Source of the DNA: Hydrogenothermus sp964516095
Lineage (GTDB): Bacteria > Aquificota > Aquificia > Aquificales > Hydrogenothermaceae
Length of the DNA: 7,356 nucleotides
Reading direction: 5' to 3'
Assembly: GCA_964516095.1 (NCBI GenBank)
Contig: CAZEYS010000052.1
Span: 1-7,356, forward strand
The notes under the pieces: generated by a model
The model's database searches: none
What the model was told of the DNA's origin: nothing
The model's input: the letters and a program-made list of their open reading frames with translations, nothing else
Shown here: positions 1-6,423 of the stretch, piece after piece
Layout: the number at the start of each line of letters is the position of its first letter
How positions within the stretch are numbered: the stretch's first letter is position 1
Position numbers and translations under genes: made by a program

Positions 1-224
1 AGATGAATGAAAAGGGCGAGGTTGGCGCGCAGCCAGCTTCCCGCACGCCAGGCATAGTAGTCTTTGAAGTATTGTTCTATTTCTTGCTTGTCTTCAGGGC
101 GCAGGTCCTTTCTTACAGGCTGCGGGCCAGTCTCTCCAGAAGGCTTTGTGCGCTCCCTTGCCTTAAGCACCAGCAGAACCCCTACCCCCCCTGCCACCAG
201 CAGGGCCAATAATAGTTTGTCCAT
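1..224 (-). CDS. N-terminally membrane-anchored hypothetical protein, 3' end beyond window
   Basis: The minus strand reads open from an ATG at 224 to the window edge, giving 74 residues with no stop, so the gene is truncated by the window and not by mutation. The start is well supported by AAGGAGG eight bases upstream. Residues 4-20 form a single hydrophobic helix (LLLALLVAGGVGVLLVL) followed at once by the basic run KARER, which suggests an anchor with the rest of the protein on the cytoplasmic side; there is no lipobox cysteine. Residues 24-40 are a polar Pro/Gly/Thr linker, and from about residue 42 a helical, Tyr/Trp-containing region begins (EQYFKDYYAW). I do not recognise the family. 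It lies 35 bp after GTPase C on the same strand and could be the last gene of that operon, but its composition is GC-rich like the flank, so it may equally be a backbone gene that is merely read through. Confidence 0.75.
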   Translation of the reverse strand, partial: MDKLLLALLVAGGVGVLLVLKARERTKPSGETGPQPVRKDLRPEDKQEIEQYFKDYYAWRAGSWLRANLALFIH

Positions 225-232
225 GCTCTTTT

Positions 233-239
233 CCTCCTT
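233..239 (-). promoter_or_regulatory. Ribosome-binding site for the membrane-anchor gene
   Basis: The minus strand reads AAGGAGG, eight bases before the ATG at 224. It is a full-length match to the anti-Shine-Dalgarno core. It is the main reason to believe in this open-ended gene, which would be missed by a caller that requires a stop codon in the window. Confidence 0.8.
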
Positions 240-254
240 TTTGTCTTTCGTATC

Positions 255-274
255 CGGCCTTAAGCGGCCTTAAG
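255..274 (+). repeat. Perfect tandem 10-bp repeat at the end of GTPase C
   Basis: The unit CGGCCTTAAG occurs twice back to back. On the coding strand the repeat spans the last codons of GTPase C and its TAA stop, so the second copy supplies the in-frame stop and the first copy supplies the preceding Lys-Ala-Ala. It sits in GC-rich DNA about 130 bp outside the left composition break. It may be a small slippage duplication; no function is evident. Confidence 0.7.
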
Positions 275-2311
275 GGTGCCTTCCGGGAGACACTCCCCGA
301 AGAAAGCCTCAAGCCTTGCGCGCCTTTTGGCCATCTCCTCCTTGGCTCGGGCCACCTCTTCGCGAAGCTCTTCCAGCCGGCCTTCTATCTCTTCGATTTC
401 TTTTTTAGTTTTTTCAAACTCTTTTAATAAATCATTAAAAACATTTTCGATTTTTCTTATGGTTTGAGTGATTTTTTCATTATATTTTTGAGCTATTTTT
501 TGGTATAAACTTGTTTGATAAATTTTATTTTCTATTTCACTAAATAATCGATTAACCTTCTGGCTAAGATTTGCTATAGTTTTATCTTCGTCCACAAAAA
601 AGAAAAGAAATTTCTCTATCAATTCCGGAAGTTGATCTTCTCTGAGGATTTCATCTATTGTTTCATTTATCATTCTTTTTATTTCTGTTGTATCTATTAT
701 CTGCTCTGCAATAATCAGCTCTATTCTTTTTTGTGTTAGTTCAAATCCTTCTAATGTGTTTTGCAGTTTTTTATTAACTTCTTCCTCCCAGATCATTTTT
801 GCTTGTTTAGCAAAATTTCCAGTTTCTTTTTGGATATCTTTCCAGAGTCTTTCTAGAAAAGTATTCATTAAGATGTCTTTCATTACCCACCTAAGGTCAA
901 TTTTTATGAAATTTTCTATATCTTCTCTGTCTTTATTAATTTCATTTAGAACTTCTTTTCTTGCATCTTTTAATCTTTTATCTGTAATATTGGATATATT
1001 GTTTACTACTCTATTTAATTCACTTCTCATCTTGCCTTGAATTTCCTCATGAATACTATTTAATTCTTCTGCTGTCTTTTTTATTTCTCTTAATTTTTCT
1101 TCTCTTTTTTCTTTTTCAAGCATCAAGCTTTCATCTTTTGCTTCTATTTTACTTTCTTCTTCAAGCAACTTTGTCAGGTTGGCCTGTTTTATGCTTTTTA
1201 TTTTTTCTATGTGACTATTAATTATTCCCGTCCCTTTTCCTGCGATGAGGTGTTTTTCAATGGCCTTGCGAACATCTTCAAGAAGTTTTCCGCTTTGTTG
1301 AATAATATTTTGCAAAAAACTATTACCCATAGGTCTTTCTTGTAATTGATATTGGATGTCTTGAAGTTTTTTTTGCGGTAAGTTTCCATTGTATTTTTGA
1401 TAGATTATCTGATAAAGATAAAAAAGTGGAGCAACAGGGAAAAGCGTCTTGTTGGCGAAGATAACTTCTCCCATTTCGCCAAGTTTTTGTTTAATAGTAT
1501 TTTGAACATAGTTTATAACGCTATTAATACTGCTTTTATTTTGCAAAGTATCTATTTTTGAAATAACGATAATAATTTTTTCTGGAGGAATTTGAAATAA
1601 ATAGTTATTAATAAAATCATAGTCAGTATTTGTAAAAGCCTGGCCTGCATACAAAAGATATATGACAGCATCTGACTTACTTATCCAATTTTTTGTTACT
1701 TCTGATCTTACAGGGTTGGGATCATCTATGCCCGGTGTGTCAACAATTTCTATCTCTTTTAAGATTTCTGCTGGATATTCTATTTCAATCCAGCTGACAA
1801 AAGGTGTATATTTTCCATCTTTGGCAACGTATTCCTTTAAAAGACCGAGGTCTTCTATCTCATCTGTTGCACCAATAAATTTTTGCTCAGCCTCCAAAGA
1901 AATTTCCCCTTTTTCCATTCGTTTTTCTATTTCAGGTTCTATGTATTCTTGATAATAATTGTCTTTTTGGAGTTCTTTCCATTCGTCATCGGTATAGAAG
2001 TAGATTTTCGCCTTTGGATGCTCTCCATATTTTATAATCGTAATTTTGGCGGTCTCCGGAGTGGATGCCGAAGGTAATATCTCATCTTGAAAAATCAGGG
2101 CATTTAAAAAGGTAGATTTTCCAGCCTTGACCTGCCCGCAAACACTCACGATGAACTTTTCGTGCTCCAGGTGCCCCCGCCATTCATTTACGAGTTGGCT
2201 ATCAATTTTTTGGCCGTTGGTTACAACGGGAATGTAGTCTGAATTGAGTATTTTTTCGTAACAGTTAAGAATTTGCTGTTTAACTTCCTGAAAGGCACTT
2301 AAATTCTGCAT
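260..2311 (-). CDS. Dynamin-like GTPase C (683 aa)
   Basis: A large GTPase of the bacterial dynamin-like type, expected to bind and tubulate or fuse membranes using GTP hydrolysis. Visible motifs are the P-loop GQVKAGKS (residues 59-66), a G2 region STPET (83-87) in place of the usual PTT, DTPG (191-194) and SKID (251-254) as G4. About 100 residues separate G2 and G3, some 30 more than in the two neighbours, the extra part being a charged insert around 100-170. From about 365 to the end the protein is almost entirely helical and Lys/Glu-rich, with coiled-coil character at 380-430 and 625-670, as expected for a dynamin stalk; FLFFF (568-572) is a small hydrophobic patch. The length is close to that of Nostoc BDLP1. 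The ATG at 2311 has AAGGAGG four bases upstream and overlaps the end of GTPase B by 13 nt. The last 47 or so codons are about 60% GC, against about 15% just upstream. Confidence 0.88.
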   Translation of the reverse strand: MQNLSAFQEVKQQILNCYEKILNSDYIPVVTNGQKIDSQLVNEWRGHLEHEKFIVSVCGQVKAGKSTFLNALIFQDEILPSASTPETAKITIIKYGEHPKAKIYFYTDDEWKELQKDNYYQEYIEPEIEKRMEKGEISLEAEQKFIGATDEIEDLGLLKEYVAKDGKYTPFVSWIEIEYPAEILKEIEIVDTPGIDDPNPVRSEVTKNWISKSDAVIYLLYAGQAFTNTDYDFINNYLFQIPPEKIIIVISKIDTLQNKSSINSVINYVQNTIKQKLGEMGEVIFANKTLFPVAPLFYLYQIIYQKYNGNLPQKKLQDIQYQLQERPMGNSFLQNIIQQSGKLLEDVRKAIEKHLIAGKGTGIINSHIEKIKSIKQANLTKLLEEESKIEAKDESLMLEKEKREEKLREIKKTAEELNSIHEEIQGKMRSELNRVVNNISNITDKRLKDARKEVLNEINKDREDIENFIKIDLRWVMKDILMNTFLERLWKDIQKETGNFAKQAKMIWEEEVNKKLQNTLEGFELTQKRIELIIAEQIIDTTEIKRMINETIDEILREDQLPELIEKFLFFFVDEDKTIANLSQKVNRLFSEIENKIYQTSLYQKIAQKYNEKITQTIRKIENVFNDLLKEFEKTKKEIEEIEGRLEELREEVARAKEEMAKRRARLEAFFGECLPEGTLKAA

Positions 2312-4095
2312 ATTTCCTCCTTTCTATCCTGGATATAGTTGATTATTTCATTTATTTTTACAATTTTTTTATCCAATAAATCTTTTTCGTTATTTAATAA
2401 AAATTCAGTCTCAGAACAAATTCTTTTTATTATCTGTTCATATTCATTAAAAATTATATTTTGAAGCAGTTCTTCCTCAACAATATCATCAAGCATCTCT
2501 TTCCATCTCCTTCTCAATTCCTCAGGTGTTATATCCACATCCTCTGAGTAATCTTTATAATACTCTTCTTTGCCGGTAATGTTTTCTATTGTTTTGCTGA
2601 TTAATAAGATGGCAGGCTCAATTCTTCTTTTGAGTTCTCTGATTAAATCTTCAGGATTATTTCCTTCTTTAATAGTAAAATTGTATCCATCAAAAACTGA
2701 GTAAAGATTGGTCTGAATGTTATTTTGCAATGCTTTATATAGTGGTTCTAGTTCTTCTATAAGAAGTCGTTTTGGTATATATGTACTTACTTTTCTGATA
2801 CTATATTCTATTTTGTTCCAAAGCCATCCTTTTTTGAAGTTTTCTATTTTTACACACCTATCTATTATTCTATCATAAATATTCTTAATATTTTTAGTGG
2901 CATTATTTATGTTAGCAGATCCAATCTGCAAAGTTTCATCTCTGGCCCTGTTTAAAGAGTTTATCATATCATCTATATCTTTCTGTTTCTGTTGTAAATT
3001 GCTTAGTAAATTATTGGCCTCCATTAGAAATATTTCCAGTAACCTGATTAATTCTCTGCTTTTGGTATTAAAAATATGTATATTTTTAAAATTTTTTTCT
3101 GCTTCCAGGATTTTCATTAACTCCCGATAATATTCAAACCAAACATTGTCTCTAGGAAAAGTAATAAATTTTTTAGTTTCTTCTTCAAGTTTTATTTCAA
3201 TTTGATAACTTGAAAAATTGTTTTTAGCCAGCAAACTAATCTCTGGATATTTACTGGAACTTATCAATTCATCAAGATATGTCAATAGTTCTTTTCTTTG
3301 GTCTTGTCTTTTAATATCAACTATTTTTTGAGCTGAATAAGGTAAAACTGTATCAAAATTAAATTCTTTTTTAATATAAGATATAATTTCATCTCTATCT
3401 CCTGGTGATTTAATATCCACTTTATTTAGAAGTGCTATAATTTTTTTGTTTAATTTTCTAATTTTTTCTATCTTTTGCTTTTCTGTTGCCGTTTGATTAT
3501 CTGCCTGAAATGTCCATATAATTAAATCAACTTCTTCGAAAATTTGTTCGGTAATTTCATCATCAATTTGGTAGGTAGCCGTGTTAAAGCCCGGAGTATC
3601 ATAAATCTCTACCTTGTTCAGAAATTTTGAGGGATGATATATTATCAATCTCTTTATCTCTTCTATTTGTATTTCTTTCCCGTTGTTCTTCTCCTCTTTC
3701 TTGTGTTTAAATTCCTTTATTAAATTCGGATTAATAAATTTTATGCCGTTATCTGTTTCTGCTATTACTTTTTGTTCGCCGTTTTTTAGAATTGAGATTA
3801 TAGCTGTAGTTGGCAAGTCTCCAGTAGGCATTATTTCTTCACCTATGAGTGAGTTTATTATTGTTGATTTTCCAGAACTATAATTCCCCACGATTGCAAT
3901 TCTTAGAGGAAATTCCTCTCTTTCCAGTTTTTCCAGGTCTAAAAATATTTGTTCAATTTGTTGAAATTCTTTTATAAAACTTATTTCAGGAACAATATTC
4001 AAAGAATCTTTATAAATCTTTCTTATATTTTCTATCTCTCCTTTCAGTTTTGAAATTTTTCTGTTAATATTTGATTTTTCTTTTTCAACTTCCAT
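2299..4095 (-). CDS. Dynamin-like GTPase B (598 aa)
   Basis: Second large dynamin-like GTPase of the operon. Numbering from the ATG at 4095, a helical Lys/Glu-rich segment (1-60) precedes the GTPase domain, as the neck helix does in dynamins. Motifs are GNYSSGKS (70-77), LPTT (94-97), DTPG (166-169) and NKVD (224-227), with PYSA near 252-255 as a G5-like loop. The remainder (about 290-598) is helical with no clear membrane-spanning segment; a heptad-like region lies around 350-390. A TTG at 4122 would extend the frame by nine codons, but the ATG at 4095 is preferred because GAGGAG lies seven bases before it, whereas the extension would overlap the end of GTPase A. The P-loop and G2 region resemble GTPase A more than GTPase C (both have SSGK, IIN, GD-PTT). 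It probably forms hetero-oligomers with the adjacent GTPases; this is inferred from known tandem bacterial dynamins. Confidence 0.9.
   Translation of the reverse strand: MEVEKEKSNINRKISKLKGEIENIRKIYKDSLNIVPEISFIKEFQQIEQIFLDLEKLEREEFPLRIAIVGNYSSGKSTIINSLIGEEIMPTGDLPTTAIISILKNGEQKVIAETDNGIKFINPNLIKEFKHKKEEKNNGKEIQIEEIKRLIIYHPSKFLNKVEIYDTPGFNTATYQIDDEITEQIFEEVDLIIWTFQADNQTATEKQKIEKIRKLNKKIIALLNKVDIKSPGDRDEIISYIKKEFNFDTVLPYSAQKIVDIKRQDQRKELLTYLDELISSSKYPEISLLAKNNFSSYQIEIKLEEETKKFITFPRDNVWFEYYRELMKILEAEKNFKNIHIFNTKSRELIRLLEIFLMEANNLLSNLQQKQKDIDDMINSLNRARDETLQIGSANINNATKNIKNIYDRIIDRCVKIENFKKGWLWNKIEYSIRKVSTYIPKRLLIEELEPLYKALQNNIQTNLYSVFDGYNFTIKEGNNPEDLIRELKRRIEPAILLISKTIENITGKEEYYKDYSEDVDITPEELRRRWKEMLDDIVEEELLQNIIFNEYEQIIKRICSETEFLLNNEKDLLDKKIVKINEIINYIQDRKEEICRI
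2316..2322 (-). promoter_or_regulatory. Ribosome-binding site of GTPase C inside the end of GTPase B
   Basis: The minus strand reads AAGGAGG with a four-base spacer before the ATG at 2311. The site lies within the last codons of GTPase B, whose TAA is at 2301-2299, so termination of B and initiation of C occupy the same stretch of mRNA. This fixes the start of C and suggests translational coupling. Confidence 0.8.
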
Positions 4096-4102
4096 AAGTA
4101 TT

Positions 4103-4108
4103 CTCCTC
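4103..4108 (-). promoter_or_regulatory. Ribosome-binding site deciding the start of GTPase B
   Basis: GAGGAG on the minus strand, seven bases before the ATG at 4095. It begins just after the TAA of GTPase A (4115-4113), leaving only 17 untranslated bases between the genes. It favours the ATG over the TTG at 4122. Confidence 0.8.
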
Positions 4109-4112
4109 TTTA

Positions 4113-5813
4113 TTAGTGACAAATTTCTTCAAGAGACTTTAAATCTTCCTCTATTTGAATAATCATTTCCTCTCGCTCTTTATCTATCTTCTCTATAGTA
4201 AGTTTGTAATTTTCTATCTCTTGCTCTATTTTTAAGATAAGTTCTTTTTTGAAATCTTCGTATATCAAGTCAATCATAGATATAATATTTTCTTTTATTC
4301 CAGTCATAAAATCTTCATCAATAATAGACTTAGATATTAATTCAACTATATTTGCAATCCTGGCTACTGGATTTGTAGCTATCAATATTTTTTCTGCTAT
4401 ATCAATAATGTGCACTAAATAATCCTTCTTTTCCTCTTTGCTTTTCTGAACTTCTTTTTGTTCTTTATGTATATCTTTCTGCTGTTGTTCTTTCTGTTGG
4501 TTACTCTCTTTTTTGTGGTCAGATTTTATTTCCTTAACAACGCTCCATCCAACTGACACACCTCTTAAAATAGTTCTTACTATCTTTTCGTAGAACTTTT
4601 TCTTTTCTCCCTCTTTTTCAAATGAGCTTAACAGGAGAAAATAGATCTTATCTCTTTCGATTTCCGGTTCTACTTTAATCCTGTATTCCTCTTTTATCTT
4701 TTCTTTGATTTCACCTAAATCGTATTGAATTCTTGTTTCTATTTCTCCCTTAATTGCTTCAATTATTTCCATCCTTTTATCTTCTTTCTTTAGCAGAGGC
4801 ATATACATCTCTAGCTTTTTCTCTATTTCTTTTTTTGCGTTTTCTTTTCTTTTTTCTATCATATATTTTATATCGTCTCTTGCCCTTGGATTATCTAGGT
4901 TATATATAATTTCCTTTATTTCCTTTTTCTTTTCTTCATCTTGACTCATCATCTCTTTTGTTTTTAGCTTTGCAGTAATTTCTTCGCAAATTCTTATTGT
5001 TTCTTTTTTTATTCTGTTTGCTATAAGATTTTCTTTGTTCTTTTTTATTGTGTCTTTAAATTTTTTCTTTAAATCTTCAATTCCTTCGTTATTTTTTATA
5101 GAAACTGGAATAACTTCTATTTCTTCAGAAAATTGGGATAGACTATCTCTAACTTCTCTTAATACCTCTTTTACTTCTTGCTGTGATTTTGTATCTATTC
5201 TGTTCAAAACAATGATAAAGTTTTCTGGACCTATTATTCCTGACAATTCTTCTGTATATTTTTTTATAAAATTTAGTAAACTTTCTGTAAAGCCACCTTT
5301 ATTAATATCTATTACTAAAATTGAAAAATCCATAAAAGGAAGGTAGCCAAATGTTATGTCGGTATGCATCTTCTCAATTGAATTAATACCTGGTGTATCG
5401 ACAAATTTTATTCCTTTTTCAAAGAAATCGTCCGTAGGTATTTTTAGAATTAATTTCTCGAGTTTTTCACTTTCTTTTCTTTCCTTTTTTTCTCTTTCTT
5501 CCTTTAAATATGAACCTAATTCGGTCAATTTAACTTGTTTTGGTTCTCCATCTTTGAAGACTATTGTAGCCTCTATATTTTCTCTATCTTCAGCAATAAT
5601 CTCTGTTATAATTTTGGTTGTAGGGTTATCTCCAACAGGTAAAATATCTTTCCCTAAGAGCTTATTTATGATAGAAGTCTTTCCTGATGAAAATTCACCT
5701 AAAAACACTACAGATAAAGGACAAAGTTTTTCTAACTTTTCTATTTTTCCTGAAATATCGTTTAGTTCATGTCTTTTTGCTATTTCTTTTAATTGTTCTA
5801 ATTGTTCTAGCAT
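4113..5813 (-). CDS. Dynamin-like GTPase A (566 aa)
   Basis: First of the three GTPases in the operon. All core motifs are visible: GEFSSGKT (39-46), NPTT (63-66), DTPG (139-142) and NRID (204-207), the last with Arg in place of the usual Lys. A likely G5 loop follows at VIPVSIKN (234-241). The helical part (260-410) is rich in Lys and Glu. Two weakly hydrophobic stretches, about 408-426 (containing ILRGVSVGWSVV) and 466-500 (containing IIDIAEKILIA), flank a very polar Lys/Gln/Glu linker at 427-464. This arrangement resembles the membrane-binding paddle of bacterial dynamins, but no strong transmembrane helix is evident. The ATG at 5813 has AAGGAGG six bases upstream and starts 14 bp after the nuclease-like gene. 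GC content is low throughout. A general small-GTPase role is less likely given the long helical C-terminal half and the two dynamin-like neighbours. Confidence 0.9.
   Translation of the reverse strand: MLEQLEQLKEIAKRHELNDISGKIEKLEKLCPLSVVFLGEFSSGKTSIINKLLGKDILPVGDNPTTKIITEIIAEDRENIEATIVFKDGEPKQVKLTELGSYLKEEREKKERKESEKLEKLILKIPTDDFFEKGIKFVDTPGINSIEKMHTDITFGYLPFMDFSILVIDINKGGFTESLLNFIKKYTEELSGIIGPENFIIVLNRIDTKSQQEVKEVLREVRDSLSQFSEEIEVIPVSIKNNEGIEDLKKKFKDTIKKNKENLIANRIKKETIRICEEITAKLKTKEMMSQDEEKKKEIKEIIYNLDNPRARDDIKYMIEKRKENAKKEIEKKLEMYMPLLKKEDKRMEIIEAIKGEIETRIQYDLGEIKEKIKEEYRIKVEPEIERDKIYFLLLSSFEKEGEKKKFYEKIVRTILRGVSVGWSVVKEIKSDHKKESNQQKEQQQKDIHKEQKEVQKSKEEKKDYLVHIIDIAEKILIATNPVARIANIVELISKSIIDEDFMTGIKENIISMIDLIYEDFKKELILKIEQEIENYKLTIEKIDKEREEMIIQIEEDLKSLEEICH
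4422..4535 (-). other. Low-complexity Lys/Gln/Glu linker in GTPase A
   Basis: Residues 427-464 of GTPase A are nearly all Lys, Gln, Glu, Ser, Asp and His, with repeats such as KEQQQK and EQKEVQKSKEEKK. The segment joins two moderately hydrophobic helices and is probably a disordered loop at the presumed membrane-facing tip. GTPases B and C have no comparable segment. Confidence 0.6.
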
Positions 5814-5819
5814 ATTATA

Positions 5820-5826
5820 CCTCCTT
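5820..5826 (-). promoter_or_regulatory. Ribosome-binding site of GTPase A
   Basis: AAGGAGG on the minus strand with a six-base spacer to the ATG at 5813. It lies in the 14-base gap after the TAA of the nuclease-like gene and supports one shared transcript. Confidence 0.8.
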
Positions 5827-5827
5827 G

Positions 5828-6409
5828 TTATTCGTAAAATACATCACTACTTACCCTACCCTCTTCATCAGTTATCAAATGTATTTCCATATAACAATTC
5901 CCAAAATAATACTTTCCAATTTGATCTTTCAATTTCTCCTTAAATGATACTTCCGGAGTATCATTGTGCAAACCAATCCAGCAAAAGAGAACATCTCCTT
6001 TAGCAATGGGATATTCAGGCTTACTCTTACCTGTAAATCTTTCTATTTTTAATATCGTATTGTCCCTAAATTGAGCAATTTCGTTTAAATTGCTTAAATC
6101 TTTTCCTACACCAGACCAATCTATTTGTCTTGGTGTAAATTTTAATTCTATAATAGCTATAATCGTTTGAGTGTTTGTTATAATAATGTCTGGCGCTATA
6201 TCTTTACTATCTGGTTTGATTATAGATTGGCAAAAAATAAATCTTTTATTCTTTGTGGTGTGACAATTTTTGAATTCTTCTTCCAAAAATCTTACCATAT
6301 ACATTTGAAAAGTGGGCTCGTTATTAATGTGCCCTTTTTCGTAAATCTCCCCGGCCCGTTTTGCAGCTCTGATTACCTGCCTCCGAAGAAGCCCCCTTGA
6401 ACACGGCAT
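5828..6409 (-). CDS. Small PD-(D/E)xK nuclease-like protein (193 aa)
   Basis: Numbered from the ATG at 6409. The segment APDIIITN followed by AIIELKF carries Asp74, Glu88 and Lys90 in the order and spacing of the PD-(D/E)xK restriction-endonuclease-like core, with beta strands rich in Ile around them. A possible extra acidic residue is Glu31 in the preceding helix (NEPTFQMYMVRFLEEEF), and a helix with DLSNLNEI (104-111) follows, as in many members of the fold. This suggests metal-dependent DNA or RNA cleavage in the cytoplasm; the target is unknown and a non-catalytic binding role is possible. No methyltransferase or specificity subunit is visible beside it, so a classical restriction-modification role is unlikely. 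A TTG at 6415 is also in frame, but GAGGGGG lies seven bases before the ATG and only one before the TTG. The first 25 or so codons are GC-rich (about 58%), unlike the rest. It is the first gene of the dynamin operon. Confidence 0.8.
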   Translation of the reverse strand: MPCSRGLLRRQVIRAAKRAGEIYEKGHINNEPTFQMYMVRFLEEEFKNCHTTKNKRFIFCQSIIKPDSKDIAPDIIITNTQTIIAIIELKFTPRQIDWSGVGKDLSNLNEIAQFRDNTILKIERFTGKSKPEYPIAKGDVLFCWIGLHNDTPEVSFKEKLKDQIGKYYFGNCYMEIHLITDEEGRVSSDVFYE

Positions 6410-6416
6410 CCTCAAA

Positions 6417-6423
6417 CCCCCTC
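6417..6423 (-). promoter_or_regulatory. Ribosome-binding site of the nuclease-like gene
   Basis: GAGGGGG on the minus strand, seven bases before the ATG at 6409. It is less canonical than the other sites in the operon. Its spacing is the reason for preferring the ATG over the in-frame TTG at 6415. Confidence 0.6.

Larger units (their letters stand above)
401..6340. other. AT-rich block carrying the nuclease and dynamin genes
   Basis: Hand counts give 83 G+C in 138 bases at 263-400, then 9 in 60 at 401-460. On the other side there are 31 in 100 at 6241-6340, then 46 in 80 at 6341-6420. The change is therefore abrupt at both ends. A more GC-rich patch (about 54% over 2121-2220) interrupts the block at the P-loop end of GTPase C. 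No integrase, transposase, tRNA or flanking direct repeats were found, so the mode of transfer is not visible. Confidence 0.65.

Noticed and set aside
3..273. Two overlapping plus-strand open frames at the left edge
   Set aside because: They lie opposite the membrane-anchor gene, which has a strong ribosome-binding site and sensible protein features; the plus-strand products have neither.
1364..1376. Run of eight A on the coding strand of GTPase C as a programmed frameshift site
   Set aside because: The AAAAAAC heptamer is not in the phase needed for slippage, and the frame continues for hundreds of codons on both sides.
756..2077. Several plus-strand open frames of 64-96 codons
   Set aside because: All are antisense shadows of GTPase C with low-complexity products.
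4096..4122. TTG start extending GTPase B by nine codons
   Set aside because: The ATG at 4095 has GAGGAG at ideal spacing, and the TTG would overlap the end of GTPase A without need.
5356..5943. 195-codon plus-strand open frame antisense to GTPase A and the end of the nuclease-like gene
   Set aside because: It is Ser/Phe/Leu-rich low-complexity, as expected opposite a Lys/Glu-rich gene, and runs across the gap between two well-supported minus-strand genes.
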